DNA of 64,000 nt from Pisolithus tinctorius (taxonomy: Eukaryota; Basidiomycota; Agaricomycetes; Boletales; Pisolithaceae): assembly GCA_024663395.1 (NCBI GenBank), contig JANFAH010000012.1, positions 1,054,001-1,118,000 of the forward strand, written 5' to 3'. Of this stretch, positions 42,409 through 54,000 are shown in pieces. The notes beneath the pieces are model-generated. The model was given only the letters and a program-made list of their open reading frames with translations, searched no databases and was not told the DNA's origin. The translations under genes were made by a program, and so were the position numbers. Position 1 is the first letter of the stretch; each line of letters begins with the position of its first letter.

Positions 42409-44201
42409 ATGATGATAAACAAACACCCCACCAGCTCTCAGACCCACAACCAGAACCGCCACTCACTTACCGCACTCTTGACACACCACAACCCCCGCTG
42501 CATGACCTCGACAGGACAAACATCCTTGAGGTCAAATTCCCATGCCATGCCAGGACCCCCACAAGCACCTCATGTGTCAGGCCCCAGCCTAACCGGGAAA
42601 TCCACCAGGAGCAATGGATTCTCCCTAGACAACATAATCAATGACCTGGAAGCTGAAATAAAAAACATAGAATTGGCCAGATCATATCTGGACCAACTAT
42701 ACATGGTCCAAGGCGAACCAGCCACCCCTGAACACATCTCATACGCACTATTCTACATCTCGCAAACCAAAGGAGTGAATAATACACTAAGGTCAGCCAT
42801 CAGAGCCGCAGTGTACTTAGTCAGGGAATTAGCTATATCGGCAATCGCTGACACTGTCGTCAAAGCCGTATCAACCAGCATAGAAAACTCGGTCATCACG
42901 GCCATCTCCCCACAGATAGCCAAGATTCTAACGACTGCCAACAAACTAGAAAAAATCAATGAAAACACAGACTTGCTGAACAACAACCTCGTCGAAAAAA
43001 TGGAAATAATCACCAACATGACCGGAAGCACAGATACCCACCACCTGGAAGGGGAGGTCCATAACATAATTGAAGATATAAACATGATGAAGATGACAAT
43101 GGAAGATATGAAAAATCTACTCAAGAACCACATGCCTCCCCCTACAATCCACACGCCATACAGGGACGCCCTAGCAATGACAGCAACCAACTCCAACCAA
43201 ATCCCACTGGGCAAACGCTCATCACCGGAATACACTAAGGCCCATGCTGCTGTAAAAGAGAGACAACTACTGATCGACCCCAGCAGCAATCATCCCACCC
43301 TCAATGACTCGACGTCAAGAGAATCCATGATAGAAGCAATCAAATAGCCTTGGAGGCAGTAGAACATGCCAACAGCCCTAACCTGCAACTCAAGTCAATC
43401 ACGCAGCTACGCAACAACAGAATACTCCTAGAGCTCAACACCCAAGAAGCCATAGCATGGATTAAAGAACCCACCAACAAAGCAACTTTTCTCGTGAAAC
43501 TAGGCAGCAAGGTCACGATCAAAAACCACCACTTCAACATAGTGATCCCTTTCCTCCCCGTCTCGACTAACACAGAACTACTGGACACTCTCCGTGAAAT
43601 GGAAAGTGAAAACAACATACTGCATGAATCAATCACTCAAATCAAATGGATCAAAGACCCAGCCAAACGCTCCCCCAACCAACAAGTAGTGCATGTGCTC
43701 ATCTCTCTCTCCTCCCCTGAAATTGCTAATCAGCTACTTAGAGATGGCCTCTACTGGGGCCTCAACAGGCTATGCCCACACAAAGACAAAAAAGAACCAA
43801 TCAGATGCCTTAGATGCCAACACATCGGGCACCTTGCCAAGGACTGCAAACAGACCACAGACACGTGTGGCATATGCGCCCAGGCTCACCATACACAAGA
43901 TTGCAATTCCGCCACCAGCTACTGCATCAATTGTCAGAACGACACCCACACCAGCATTGACAGAAACTGCCCTGACCTTGCCAGAAGACGTCATGCCATG
44001 GACGAATGCACCCCAGAAAACCAAATGCCATACTTCCCAACCATGGAGGAATGCACCCACATCGAACTACCCCCACGACCAACAAACCCCATCATACCAA
44101 CAAGACCCCAAAACCTGCAGCCTGCCACCCAGGGCCAACTCAGACAGACAACATTGGGAGAGGTGGCAGTCTTCCACACCATACAACCCAGACGTGGCTG
44201 A
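42409..44201 (+). pseudogene. LINE E ORF1 with one frameshift
   Basis: Two long frames (42409-43347 and 43350-44201) are separated by a one-base frame change at about 43343. They encode the ORF1 protein: FSLDNIINDLEAEIKNIELA, QGEPATPEHISYALFYISQT, a coiled coil (EKINENTDLLNNNLVEKMEI), PYRDALAMTATNSNQIPLGK, RDGLYWGLNRLCPHKDKKEP, and zinc knuckles CLRCQHIGHLAKDC, CGICAQAHHTQDC, CINCQNDTHTSIDRNC. The start ATG is uncertain; homology begins at about 42520. It would bind element RNA. Confidence 0.87.
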
Positions 44202-44367
44202 AACAACATCAGAGGAGGCAGAGGAGGCCCCCTCATGTGTCACCACATGCAACATAACTTGCCACTCCCCCCAATCCCTTCCCCTACCCCGACCCAGCCT
44301 TCCCCCAACCCCGCCCCTGTCACAAACCCCCCGCCAGGCAACGCAATCCCCACCCCTCCCATAACCA

Positions 44368-47300
44368 ATGTCTGAACACCATATACACCATAATATGCTA
44401 ACAAAACTACGCATCTGGCAACAGAACCTCAATACCCATGCACTCATTAATTAACAGCCCAATAGTGGACAAATGGGACATAATAACTCTACAAGAGCCA
44501 CTGATCGACCAAATAGGCAACACGCGAGCTAACACCCACTGGAGAGTGGCATACCCAACAACCAAGGTGACACAAAACACTAAGCCCCAAGCAGTAACAT
44601 TAATCAGTTCCTGGATAAGTACTAATGCCTGGGAACAGATTCCCTTCCCATCCTCAGATGTAGTCGTGGTCCGCATGAGGACCATGAGAGGCACCTTCAT
44701 ACTCTTCAACATATACAATGACTGTAAACACGATCACACAGTGGACATGCTGAGCACATACCTCGCTACCAACATTGAAGACCTATGCCCGATGGAGAAT
44801 GACCAGATGCTGTGGCTAGGAGACTTCAACAGACACCATCCACTCTGGGACGAAGACCACAATCACCACCTGTTCACAGCCGCGGCCCTTGCATCAGCAC
44901 AGAAACTACTCGAGCTAATGGCAGACTACGGAATGGTCCAAGTGTTGCCCAAAGGGATACCCACCCTCCAGTCGTCATCCTCAGGCAACTGGACCCGCCT
45001 GGACAATGTTTTCTGTACAGAATCAGCAATGGAAGGAATCATCAGTTGCAACACGAGCCCAGAAGAACAGGGACCTAACACTGACCATCTACCAATCCTA
45101 ACGTGCTTCGAAACAATGCTGACGCCATCCACGACTCCCTGCTCACAACTATCGCCAGGTAGACTGGAAAAAGTTCAACAAAGCACTAAGAACCGAACTC
45201 ACCAAGATCAGTCCCCCGGAGGAAGTAGCCAGCGAACAAGAGTTCCACAGGAAAGCAAAGGGAATCGAAGAAGCACTGCAGATAGTGTTAGAAAAAGAGG
45301 TACCAAGATCCCACCCCCATCCACACATGAAATGCTGGTGGACGAAGGAGCTAACGACCCTACATAAGGAACACAAAATGCTAAGTAAAGCCTCACACAC
45401 TTTCTGTGCAATCCACAATCATGACAGTCACAGACTACGCAAGGAGAAGGCAAAAGAATATGACAAAGCCATACAGGAAACAAAGAAGACTCACTGGAGA
45501 GAGTGGCTAGAAGAAGTGGGCAGTGAAGAACTCTGGAAAGCAAATGGCTACATCTCCAAACCATATGGCGACGGAAGTAAGACCAGGATACCCACCCTCA
45601 AGAAAACTAACGAAGATGGCACTACAACCACGACCAGCTCAAACGAGGACAAAAGCCAATTATTTGCAAAGATGCTCTTCCCACCACTGCCAGCCCTCTC
45701 GTCGGTACGACAAAACTACAAATACCCAGACCCGGCCGAACGATGGACCCCCATCACAAAGGACCAATTAACGCGCACTGTCAAGAACCTAAGCCTGTAC
45801 AAGGCGCCAGGGCCAGATGGTATAGCCAACATCGTCTTTCAGAAATCCCCTGTACTCTTAGATTACTTACTACACCTCTTCAACGCAGTCTTCACCTTCT
45901 GGACCTACTACGAACCCTGGAGAGAGTCTACAATGGTAATCCTCCATAAACCGGGCAAACCAGATTACACGACACCCAAAGCCTACAGACCAATAGCATT
46001 ACTAAACACCACAGCAAAACTATTATCAGCCATAGTAGCTGAATGGACCTCGTACATATTAGAAGAGCACCAACTCCTCCCAACCACTCACTTTGGCAGC
46101 AGACCAGGACGATCAACTGAGGACTCGCTACTGCTGCTCGAGACCACGATACGACATGCGTGGCACCAAAAACAAGTAGTGTCTGCACTGTTCCTAGACA
46201 TCGAAGGAGCCTTCCCAAATGCGGTCACAGATCAACTACTACACAACATAAGAAAAATATGTCTCCCTCTTGAGATAGTACATTACACTGAGTGACTACT
46301 AACAGACAGAAAGACAAAACTCTGGTTCGATGACTATGAATCCGAATGGTTCGCCATCAAGAACAGCATCGGCCAAGGCAACCCTCTATCAATGATATTA
46401 TACGTCATTTACAACTCAGATTTAGTAGATGCAGCCAAGGGTAAAAAAGAACTGACACTTGCCTTCATAGATGACATGGCACTCATCACCATTGGCAAAA
46501 TGTTCGACGAAACCCATGCCACATTACTAAATATGATGGAAAGGGAAGACAGAGGATACAACTGGTCCAGCAAACACAACTCAAGATTCAAAATGAGCAA
46601 GTTCACATTAATGGACTTCATGCTCAATAGAACTAAACCGAGTACACCACTGACGCTAAGAGGCACACAAATCACCCCAGCACAAACTCACAAGTTTCTA
46701 GGTGTCATACTTGATCATGAACTACGATGGAAAATGCACACAGCACAAGCTATAGCAAAGGGAATGAAGCAGGTGCTCCTCCTAAGGAGGATATCTGCAA
46801 CGTCATGGGGCATACCTGCAAAGTTAATGCATCAGCTCTACCAGACAGTAGTCATCCCCAAGATAATGTACACAGCCCCAATATGGCTCCAACCGGCCTA
46901 TTCTGGAAACCACTCTGCCAGAATTAGAGGCTCGAAAGGTATAGTGAGACACTTACTAACAGTACAAAGAATAGCAGCCATAGTGGCTACAGGTGCCATG
47001 AAATCAACCCCCACCGACACATTGCTAGTACATGCCCATATCCAACTGGCACCAATCCTCATACAGAAAACATTGTACAACACGTCGCTCCAGCTCTCGT
47101 CGCTACCCAGCAAACACCCACTCCATGCGCTCGTTGCTAAAATCAGCAAAACAAACGTCAAGCGACACAAATTGTCCATCCACCATCTCCTGCACAACCT
47201 CAACGTCGATCCGCACCTCACAGAAACAATCCACCCCTGCCTGATCCCACCTCACACACCCCCTGTGCACATTATCACCATAGCCCCGAATAAAAAAGAG

Positions 47301-48158
47301 GCAATCAAGGAGTTCACAGAACTTAAAGATCACACCCTCATATTCACAGACGGATCAAGCACAGAAGATGGAGTGGGCGCAGCTGCAGTCCTCTACAAGG
47401 ACTATCAACACATCACCATGCTAAGATACCACCTAGGCAATGCATCGCAACACACAGTATTCGAAGCCAAAGCGACGGCCCTACTATTAGCGATGCACCT
47501 CCTCGACACCAGAATGGAAGTCGCATATCCAGCAACCATACTAGTCGACAATCAAGCAGTAATAAGATTGAGTGAGTGGCCATCAGTGAGACCAGGCCAC
47601 TACCTACTGATGCATTCCAGATCAACGATCATCAAAGCCCTCAACGAAGAACGACTCTCAAGAAAAAACATAACAATATGATGGATAGCGGGACACATGG
47701 AAGTAGAGGGCAACGAGCTAGCAGATAGAGAGGCAAAAATAGTGGCAACGAGACCAGAGTCGTCCAGCCCCCCAGAGGATCTACCACCGCTGCTAAGGAA
47801 GAAGCTACCCTTCAGCATCTCTGCCCTCAAGCAAACTCACAACGCGAAGCTTAAGACCCTATGGGCCAAGACCTGGAAAAACTTGCCCCGGTACAACAGA
47901 ATATCCGCCATAGATCCCCACCTGATCAACGCATCATTCACAAAACTTACCGCCTCTCTCCCCAAGAGACAAACAAGCCTATATATACAACTATGCACAG
48001 GACACATCCCCCTAAACAAACATCTCCACCACATAGGGTGTAGCAACACACCAATGTGTCTGCAATGTGGCAGAACCAGCCAGGAAAATGTACACCACTA
48101 CCTGTTCCAGTGCACCAGATACATCAGAGAATGTCATATACTACAAAGAGCACTAGGA
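44368..48158 (+). pseudogene. LINE E ORF2: endonuclease, RT, RNase H
   Basis: It starts at MSEHHIHHN (44368). A frame change at about 44440 leads to the endonuclease (WDIITLQEPLIDQIGNT, MLWLGDFNRHHPLWDEDHNH, NTDHLPIL). A second change at about 45145 leads to the RT: YKAPGPDGIANIVFQKSPVL, AYRPIALLNTTAKLLSAI, ALFLDIEGAFPNAVTDQLL. After a stop at 46293 come SIGQGNPLSMILYVIYNSDL and the catalytic box LAFIDDMALITI (IDD). KFLGVILDHELRWKM follows, then RNase H (LIFTDGSSTEDGVGAAAVLY, VDNQAVIRLSEWPSV). A stop at 47680 is followed by WIAGHMEVEGNELADREA and the CCHC CLQCGRTSQENVHHYLFQC. It ends at element K within RALG. Confidence 0.9.
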
Positions 48159-48261
48159 CAGACCCTTCAGTCACCTGTAGGCCTGAAAGTGGGTCATCTG
48201 ACATGTACATTTTGTCCTAAAAGTGGGACTAACCGATGTTGGCCGATGGTGCCCAAAGGTG

Positions 48262-49235
48262 GGTAGGCTGGTGCCTGGAAGTGGGGTCGGCCGACCTGGC
48301 TGGAGGGCAGACCCACTGCCTGAAAGTGGGGTCAGCCAACCTGGCTGGAGGGCAGACCCACTGCCTGAAAGTGGGGTTGGCCAACCTGGCTGGAGGGCAG
48401 ACCCACTGCCCAAAAGTGGGGTTGGCCAACCTGGCTGGAGGGCAGACCCACTGCCTGAAAGTGGGGTTGGCTGACCTGGCTGGAGGGCAGACCCACTGCC
48501 TGAAAGTGGGGTCGGCCGACCTGGCTGGAGGGCAGACCCACTGCCTGAAAGTGGGGTCGGCCGACCTGGCTGGAGGGCAGACCCACTGCCTGAAAGTGGG
48601 GTCAGCCAACCTGGCTGGAGGGGGGACCCACTGCCTGAAAGTGGGGTCAGCCAACCTGGCTGGAGGGTGGACCCACCTCCTGGAAGTGGGGTCGGCTGAC
48701 CTGTTTGGAGGGTGGACCCAGTGCCTGGAAGTGGGATCAGCCGACCTGGCTGGAGGGTGGACCCACTGCCTGGAAGTGGGGTCAGCTGACCTGGCTGGAG
48801 GGGGGACCCAGTGCCTGAAAGTGGGGTCAGCTGACCTGGCTGGAGGGGGGACCCAGTGCCTGAAAGTGGGGTTGGCCAACATGGCTGGAGGGTGGACCCA
48901 CCTCCTGGAAGTGGGGTCGGCTGACCTGTTTGGAGGGTGGACCCAGTGCCTGGAAGTGGGATCAGCCGACCTGGCTGGAGGGTGGACCCACTGCCTGGAA
49001 GTGGGGTCAGCTGACCTGGCTGGAGGGGGGACCCAGTGCCTGAAAGTGGGGTCAGCTGACCTGGCTGGAGGGGGGACCCAGTGCCTGAAAGTGGGGTTGG
49101 CCAACGTGGCTGGAGGGTGGACCCACCTCCTGGAAGTGGGTTTGGCCAACCTGTTTGGAGGGTGCACCCACTGCCTGGAAGTGGGGTCAGCTGACCTGTT
49201 TGGAGCATGCACCCACCTCCTGCAAGTGGAGTTGG
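48262..49235 (+). repeat. 45-bp minisatellite, left array of K
   Basis: About 21 tandem units of 45 bp built around CTGGCTGGAGGG, ACCCACTGCCTG and AAGTGGGGT, diverging by a few bases. Higher-order repetition is visible: the block at about 48665-48885 is repeated at about 48890-49125. Confidence 0.92.
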
Positions 49236-49260
49236 CTGACCTCACTGGGAGATGCCCATA

Positions 49261-51160
49261 CCCACACCAATAAGAGGTTCAATTTTGTTACCTTCAGCTT
49301 TCTGTCAAAACTTGTATGAGGGCATTGCAAGATAGCATGGCAATGTACAGAGTAAGCCCCCTCCACATTACTTGCTTTTTGGCCTTTCAGCAGGTCTCCC
49401 TTCACCACTAGGCACCTTTTGGTTGTGACCCCCAGTAGCCAGTACCACATCAGCATTCATCACTAAGTGTTGTGGAACCCCCCCCCTTTGTCCCTAGGAG
49501 CAACCAATCTTGACAGTCTCTTTCCATGTCTCCATTCTTCATGTTTGATCCTAATCTAACATTCTGCACTTAGTTGTCTATCTGCTTGTTTTCTTTTAAA
49601 GTCTCTTATCAGGTTAGAACTGATCCTCTCACCCAAGGGGGGTATAAAGCTCTAGGGATCTGCTGATGCTCACTGACAAGTACCAATGCAGTACCAAGGG
49701 TGGGACATTACAGCTGAGATGTTATGAAGTTGATCAAATGGTACTGAACACAAAGTGGACCTGCTCTGTAGTTGACATGTTATGTAGCAGTGTCCTTGTA
49801 CAAGTCCTGACAGAAGGCTGATAAAGAAGACCTAGTAGAGGTATTCATGAGTTACCAACATATGTATGTACTACTAACAAGCAATGCCAGCTACAATGTA
49901 GGTATGCACAGCCAACACAAAGATCCCAAGTGCCAGTAATCCAAAGACTGACAGGTATGGTCCAGTATGGTAAAGGTTAGACCCAATGGATTGGACATGA
50001 GCTTAGACCAATGGATTGATTACCTTGGTCTTGGGTCCCAAGTCTTTGGCCTATGCCATACCCATTTGCCTACTACTTACACACAACCTCACCCCCACCC
50101 CATGTGGTATGGATCCCTTAGATAGATTTCACACTTATCTGACCCTCAGGTTTACCCTTTGACTCAATCACCAGGGTGGTGGGATTTCTACTTTGCCCAG
50201 TGCACATCCTTTGCTAGGGTTAGGGTTAGGGTTACACAACTTCAAAAAATCAAGCAGCATGGGGGCAATTCATGTTACACAGCCTAGCAACTACAAGGAT
50301 TGACCAACCAAATACACAGCCAAGGAAATACAGGAATGACCAACCAAATACACAGCCCAGAAAATACAGGATTGAGCAAATACACAGCCAAGAAAATACA
50401 GGATTGAGCAAATACACAGCCAAGAAAAATACAGGACTAAGTTACAGAGCAAATGTTCCAAGTAGAACTGAGACCTCAGGCATCCTGGAGGGGCCCCTCC
50501 CCAGAAAGACACTGAGATCTCTAGAGAAAATAAGGTATTTAAAAGACTAGTACAAAGATAATACAGATGTCAGTCAGAAGCTGGCCTGCACTGGCAGGCA
50601 CAGACTATAAATCCCTCAGAACCCACAAAGCTGGCCTGCATTAGCAAGCACAGACTAAGCCCCCAGGTCCCACAATGAAAAAGTCTTAAGCTGGCCTGCA
50701 CTAGCAGGTACAGACTATGTAACCCCCCAGAACCCCAGCTGGCCTGCAAAAGCAGGCACAGACTAAACCCCCAGAACCCACAGGAAGATAGTATCAGTAA
50801 CCTACACACCCATAGTGTGCTGGCCAGGCACACAGTGGGCTGCAGGACAACAACAGGATACTACAAGACATACCTTAAACCCATGCAGCTGCAGTCTACA
50901 TAGGTGAAGTCCAGCATCAAGGGAGTGGTAAGAGGAACATGGGAGAGAGAAAGATGAAGAGCAGTGTGTCAAAGTGCATCTTTTATAAAATTTTCTGTTT
51001 GCTGCTGTTTGGTCATCAGCCACTGGTTGCAGCATGTGCAGTGAAGCATGTCACATGACATCACATGACATGCCAATGGCACACTGCACAGCACAACATT
51101 ACTTTTATGTAATCACAAAAGCAGACCAGTAGTTAATTGGTAATGAAAACACAGCTACAA
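49261..51160. other. Interior of element K, no gene recognised
   Basis: No domain-bearing ORF. It contains a telomere-like tract (50214-50234), a 33-36-bp tandem repeat (AATACACAGCCAAGAAAATA type, about 50305-50440) and an imperfect 55-65-bp repeat (GCTGGCCTGCA...CACAGACTA, about 50580-50775, four units). Confidence 0.6.
50214..50234 (+). repeat. Interstitial telomere-like repeat
   Basis: Three TTAGGG-type units (CTAGGGTTAGGGTTAGGGTTA) inside element K. TTAGGG is the usual basidiomycete telomere repeat. Confidence 0.85.
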
Positions 51161-51744
51161 TGATGTCATGTCAAATTTGTAATGAAACCCTGCCACAACT
51201 AATTACATAAGCATACTGATAATAATACCATCAGGGGCCATTTGTGAAGCTGAATACAGCTGTGCATATGCCAACACAGCCACATCAATGAGAAATTCAA
51301 ACTCCACTTTGAGGGTGGGATAGTGATGGTGAGGGGTACACAGCCACAATGATGTCATGACAAAATTAGATTGAAACTCTGCCCCAAGTGATTACATAAG
51401 CATACTGATATTAATACCATCAGGGGCCATTTGTTGGGCTGAATACAGCTGTGTACATAATAAACACAGCCACATCAATGAGAAATTCAAACTCCGCTTT
51501 GAGGGTGGGATAGTGATGGTAAGGGGTACACAGCCACAATGATGTCATGACAAAATCAGATTGAAACTCCGGTACATCTAATTAGGTAAGCATATTGATA
51601 TTAATACCATCAGGGGCCATTTGTTGGGCTGAATACAGCTGTGTACATAATTAACACAGTCACATCAATGAGAAATTCAAACTCCGCTTTGATGGTGGGA
51701 AAGTGATGGCATGGGGTACACAGCCACAATGATGTCATGACAAA
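51161..51744 (+). repeat. 190-bp tandem repeat in K
   Basis: Three units starting GATGTCATG at about 51161, 51350 and 51540, with a fourth start at 51730. They are about 85-95% alike and include ATACCATCAGGGGCCATTTG. The last unit runs straight into the right minisatellite. Confidence 0.85.
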
Positions 51745-52130
51745 ATCATGTCAGACCCCACATCCAGGAGGTGGGTCCATCCTCCAATCATGTCAGCTTA
51801 CCCCACATCCAGGAGGTGGGTCCACCCTCCAGCCATGTCAGCCGACCCCACTTCCAGGAGGTGGGTCCATCCTCCAGCCAGGTCGGCTGACCCCACTTTC
51901 AGGCAGTGGGTCCACCCTCCAGCCAGGTCAGCCAACCCCACTTTCAGGCAGTGGGTCTGCCCTCCCGCCAGGTCGGCCGACCCCACTTCCAGGCAGTGGG
52001 TCCACCCTCCAGCCAGGTCAGCCAACCCCACTTTCAGGCACTGGGTCCCCCCTCCAGCCAGGTCAGCCAACCCCACTTTCAGGCAGTGGGTCCCCCCTCC
52101 AGCCAGGTCGGCTGACCCCACCTTCACAGT
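51745..52130 (-). repeat. 45-bp minisatellite, right array of K (inverted)
   Basis: About eight units of the same 45-bp repeat as 48262-49235, in opposite orientation. Confidence 0.9.
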
Positions 52131-52244
52131 CCGGCCTACCCACCCCTAGGGACCACTGGCCGATGTCAGTTAGTCCCAGTTTCAGGACAAAATGTACATG
52201 TTGGATGACCCACTTTTAGGCTTACAAGTGACTGAATCATGTGG

Positions 52245-52379
52245 CTAGGAAGGGACACCACATCCATGGCGTACCTTCTCACCAATCCAAAAGCACAACC
52301 ACACCTCCTTAGATACATATCAGCCACCAAACGGCTACAAAAAACACTTGGTGAGATCTGTAAACAAACTTAAATGTAG
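52245..52379 (+). pseudogene. LINE E ORF2 last residues
   Basis: After element K the frame continues LGRDTTSMAYLLTNPKAQPH, LLRYISATKRLQKTLGEIC and stops at about 52374. It matches the end of ORF2 in LINE C. Confidence 0.8.
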
Positions 52380-52480
52380 GATAACACAATGCACAGTTAA
52401 GTGAACAGACAAAGACGGGAAAAAGACACCAAACACCTCAAGAACTCGGGCATGCACCAACAAGCCCCAAGAAGCACCTA

Positions 52481-53687
52481 CAGTGAGGGACAAAAGTGTT
52501 GCAATGTGTGTGAGGTGTGACTTGCTGCCAATGTAGCTCAGGCTATTCTGCATGGATAATCATGATACCTATACCATTGGAAAGGGGTGACTCTAAGCTT
52601 TCCAGATCACTAAGGCTCAGTGCACACAAAGAAATACATGCTGAGATACACCCTATTCTTTCCAAAAGGTGCATTGCAACACTTTTGTCCCTGACTGGTA
52701 AAATAGTGAAAAGTGACCTTTTGATGGGATTAAGGGCATGAAGGATGGGAAAATATGATTACATAATAAACCACATGATCTTCCAGATGATTTGTCAGCA
52801 TGTAAACAATGACAAATATTGGACTTGTACTGTTAACCCTCCCTCTTTTACCACAACTCATGAAATCATCTCTCTAGCTCACATGGTCATATTGCCTTTG
52901 GTCACATATGACCAAATAATCCTTCCCCAGTTATCTACAGTTCAGATCAGAGCAAGATCTGGTGAACCCTCTTATGGTGCTCAGAGCACAAGGAGGTTTT
53001 GTCTCACCCCAACTTCCATATCAGTGTTCCTGTGCCAGAGATGCATTGGTTGAAAGGGGGCTGGTTTGTCCATCATGTTATGAAGTGCCAGATGGACCTC
53101 CAAAACATTCTCAGCCTTCCAAGTACTGATTAGTCCCAGAACACATCAGACATGCAGGGGGAAACAGTCCAGGGCATGACTGACAGCAGGTTTTTTAAGG
53201 GACTGATGGTCCTGAGAGCATGTTATACTGATGGCACTGTGGTGGCCACCAGTATTTGATAAGAATTCCTTGAGAAAATGACCATGTGAGCTAGAGAGAT
53301 GATTTCATGAGTTGTGGTAAAAGAGGGAGGGTTAACAGTACAAGTCCAATATTTGTCATTGTTTACATGCTGACAAATCATCTGGAAGATCATGTGGTTT
53401 ATTATGTAATCATATTTTCCCATCCTTCATGCCCTTAATCCCATCAAAAGGTCACTTTTCACTATTTCACCAGTCAGGGACAAAAGTGTTGCAATGCACT
53501 TTTTGGAAAGAATAGGGTGTATCTCAGCATGTATTTCTTTGTGTGCACTGAGCCTTAGTGATCTGGGAAGCTTAGAGTCACCCCTTTCCAATGGTATAGG
53601 TATCATGATTATCCATGCAGAATAGCCTGAGCTACATTGGCAGCAAGTCACACCTCACAAACATTGCAACACTTTTGTCCCTCACTG
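52481..53687. mobile_element. Palindromic foldback element P2 (Tc1/mariner-type ends)
   Basis: It is flanked by TA (52479-52480, 53688-53689) and has ends CAGTGAGGGACAAAAG and its complement. It is the same family as P1 at 5953-7524, but the left arm is shorter: it jumps at about 52891 from the arm into the spacer, losing about 320 bp that the right arm keeps. No transposase. It sits in the LINE E 3' UTR. Confidence 0.87.
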
Positions 53688-53689
53688 TA

Positions 53690-54000
53690 TGTATCTAACG
53701 AAGGTATGAGTTTCTCAGTGTACGAAGTAGTCACTGAATTAGTACCTAACGAAGGTATGAGTTTCTACACTACGTCAGTACCAAGTAAACGAGTGGAATC
53801 TAGCTATACTCACCTCAGTGTACGAAGTAGTCACTGAGGTGGAAAAGAACGGTGCGGAAAATTTATAGTACTGTAATTAGTAAGCGCATTGACATCGGAA
53901 TTTAATTCCGAGGGTTGGGGAACAATTCCGAGCCCTCTGGGCGAAACTCCGAGACGCTACCATAACTCCAGGTTGCATTCTCGACAGTATCCCACTTCAC
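53690..54000 (+). other. Short duplicated hairpin segment, no gene
   Basis: A block CTAACGAAGGTATGAGTTTCT occurs twice (about 53696, 53747) and the hairpin TCAGTG TACGAAGTAGT CACTGA twice (about 53717, 53816). Then ATTCCGAG-type words repeat (about 53901-53950). It is not seen in the 3' UTR of LINE C, so it may be a further small insertion. Confidence 0.45.

Larger units (their letters stand above)
48159..52244. mobile_element. Long-TIR element K with inverted minisatellite arms
   Basis: CTAGGA flanks both ends (48153-48158, 52245-52250) and lies inside LINE E ORF2, whose reading resumes exactly after it (LGRDTTSMAYLL). Outer inverted repeats of about 100 bp include CAGTCACYTGTARGCC and a stretch around ACATGTACATTTTGTCC. 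Next to them lie inverted arrays of a 45-bp minisatellite, about 21 units on the left and 8 on the right. The interior has a telomere-like tract, small tandem repeats and a 190-bp tandem array, and no transposase. Subterminal repeats recall KDZ or MULE-type elements; the superfamily is not settled. Confidence 0.75.

Noticed and set aside
42171..42462. Minus-strand ORFs at the LINE E 5' end
   Set aside because: Shadows of the LINE leader; the real reading is on the plus strand, as shown by LINE C and D.
48262..49235. CRISPR-like array
   Set aside because: Units are contiguous without unique spacers, diverge gradually, and the sequence is eukaryotic.
48229..49273. Three overlapping ORFs of about 340 residues through the 45-bp minisatellite
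   Set aside because: They are open only because the unit length is a multiple of three and lacks stops; all frames show the same 15-residue periodicity on both strands.
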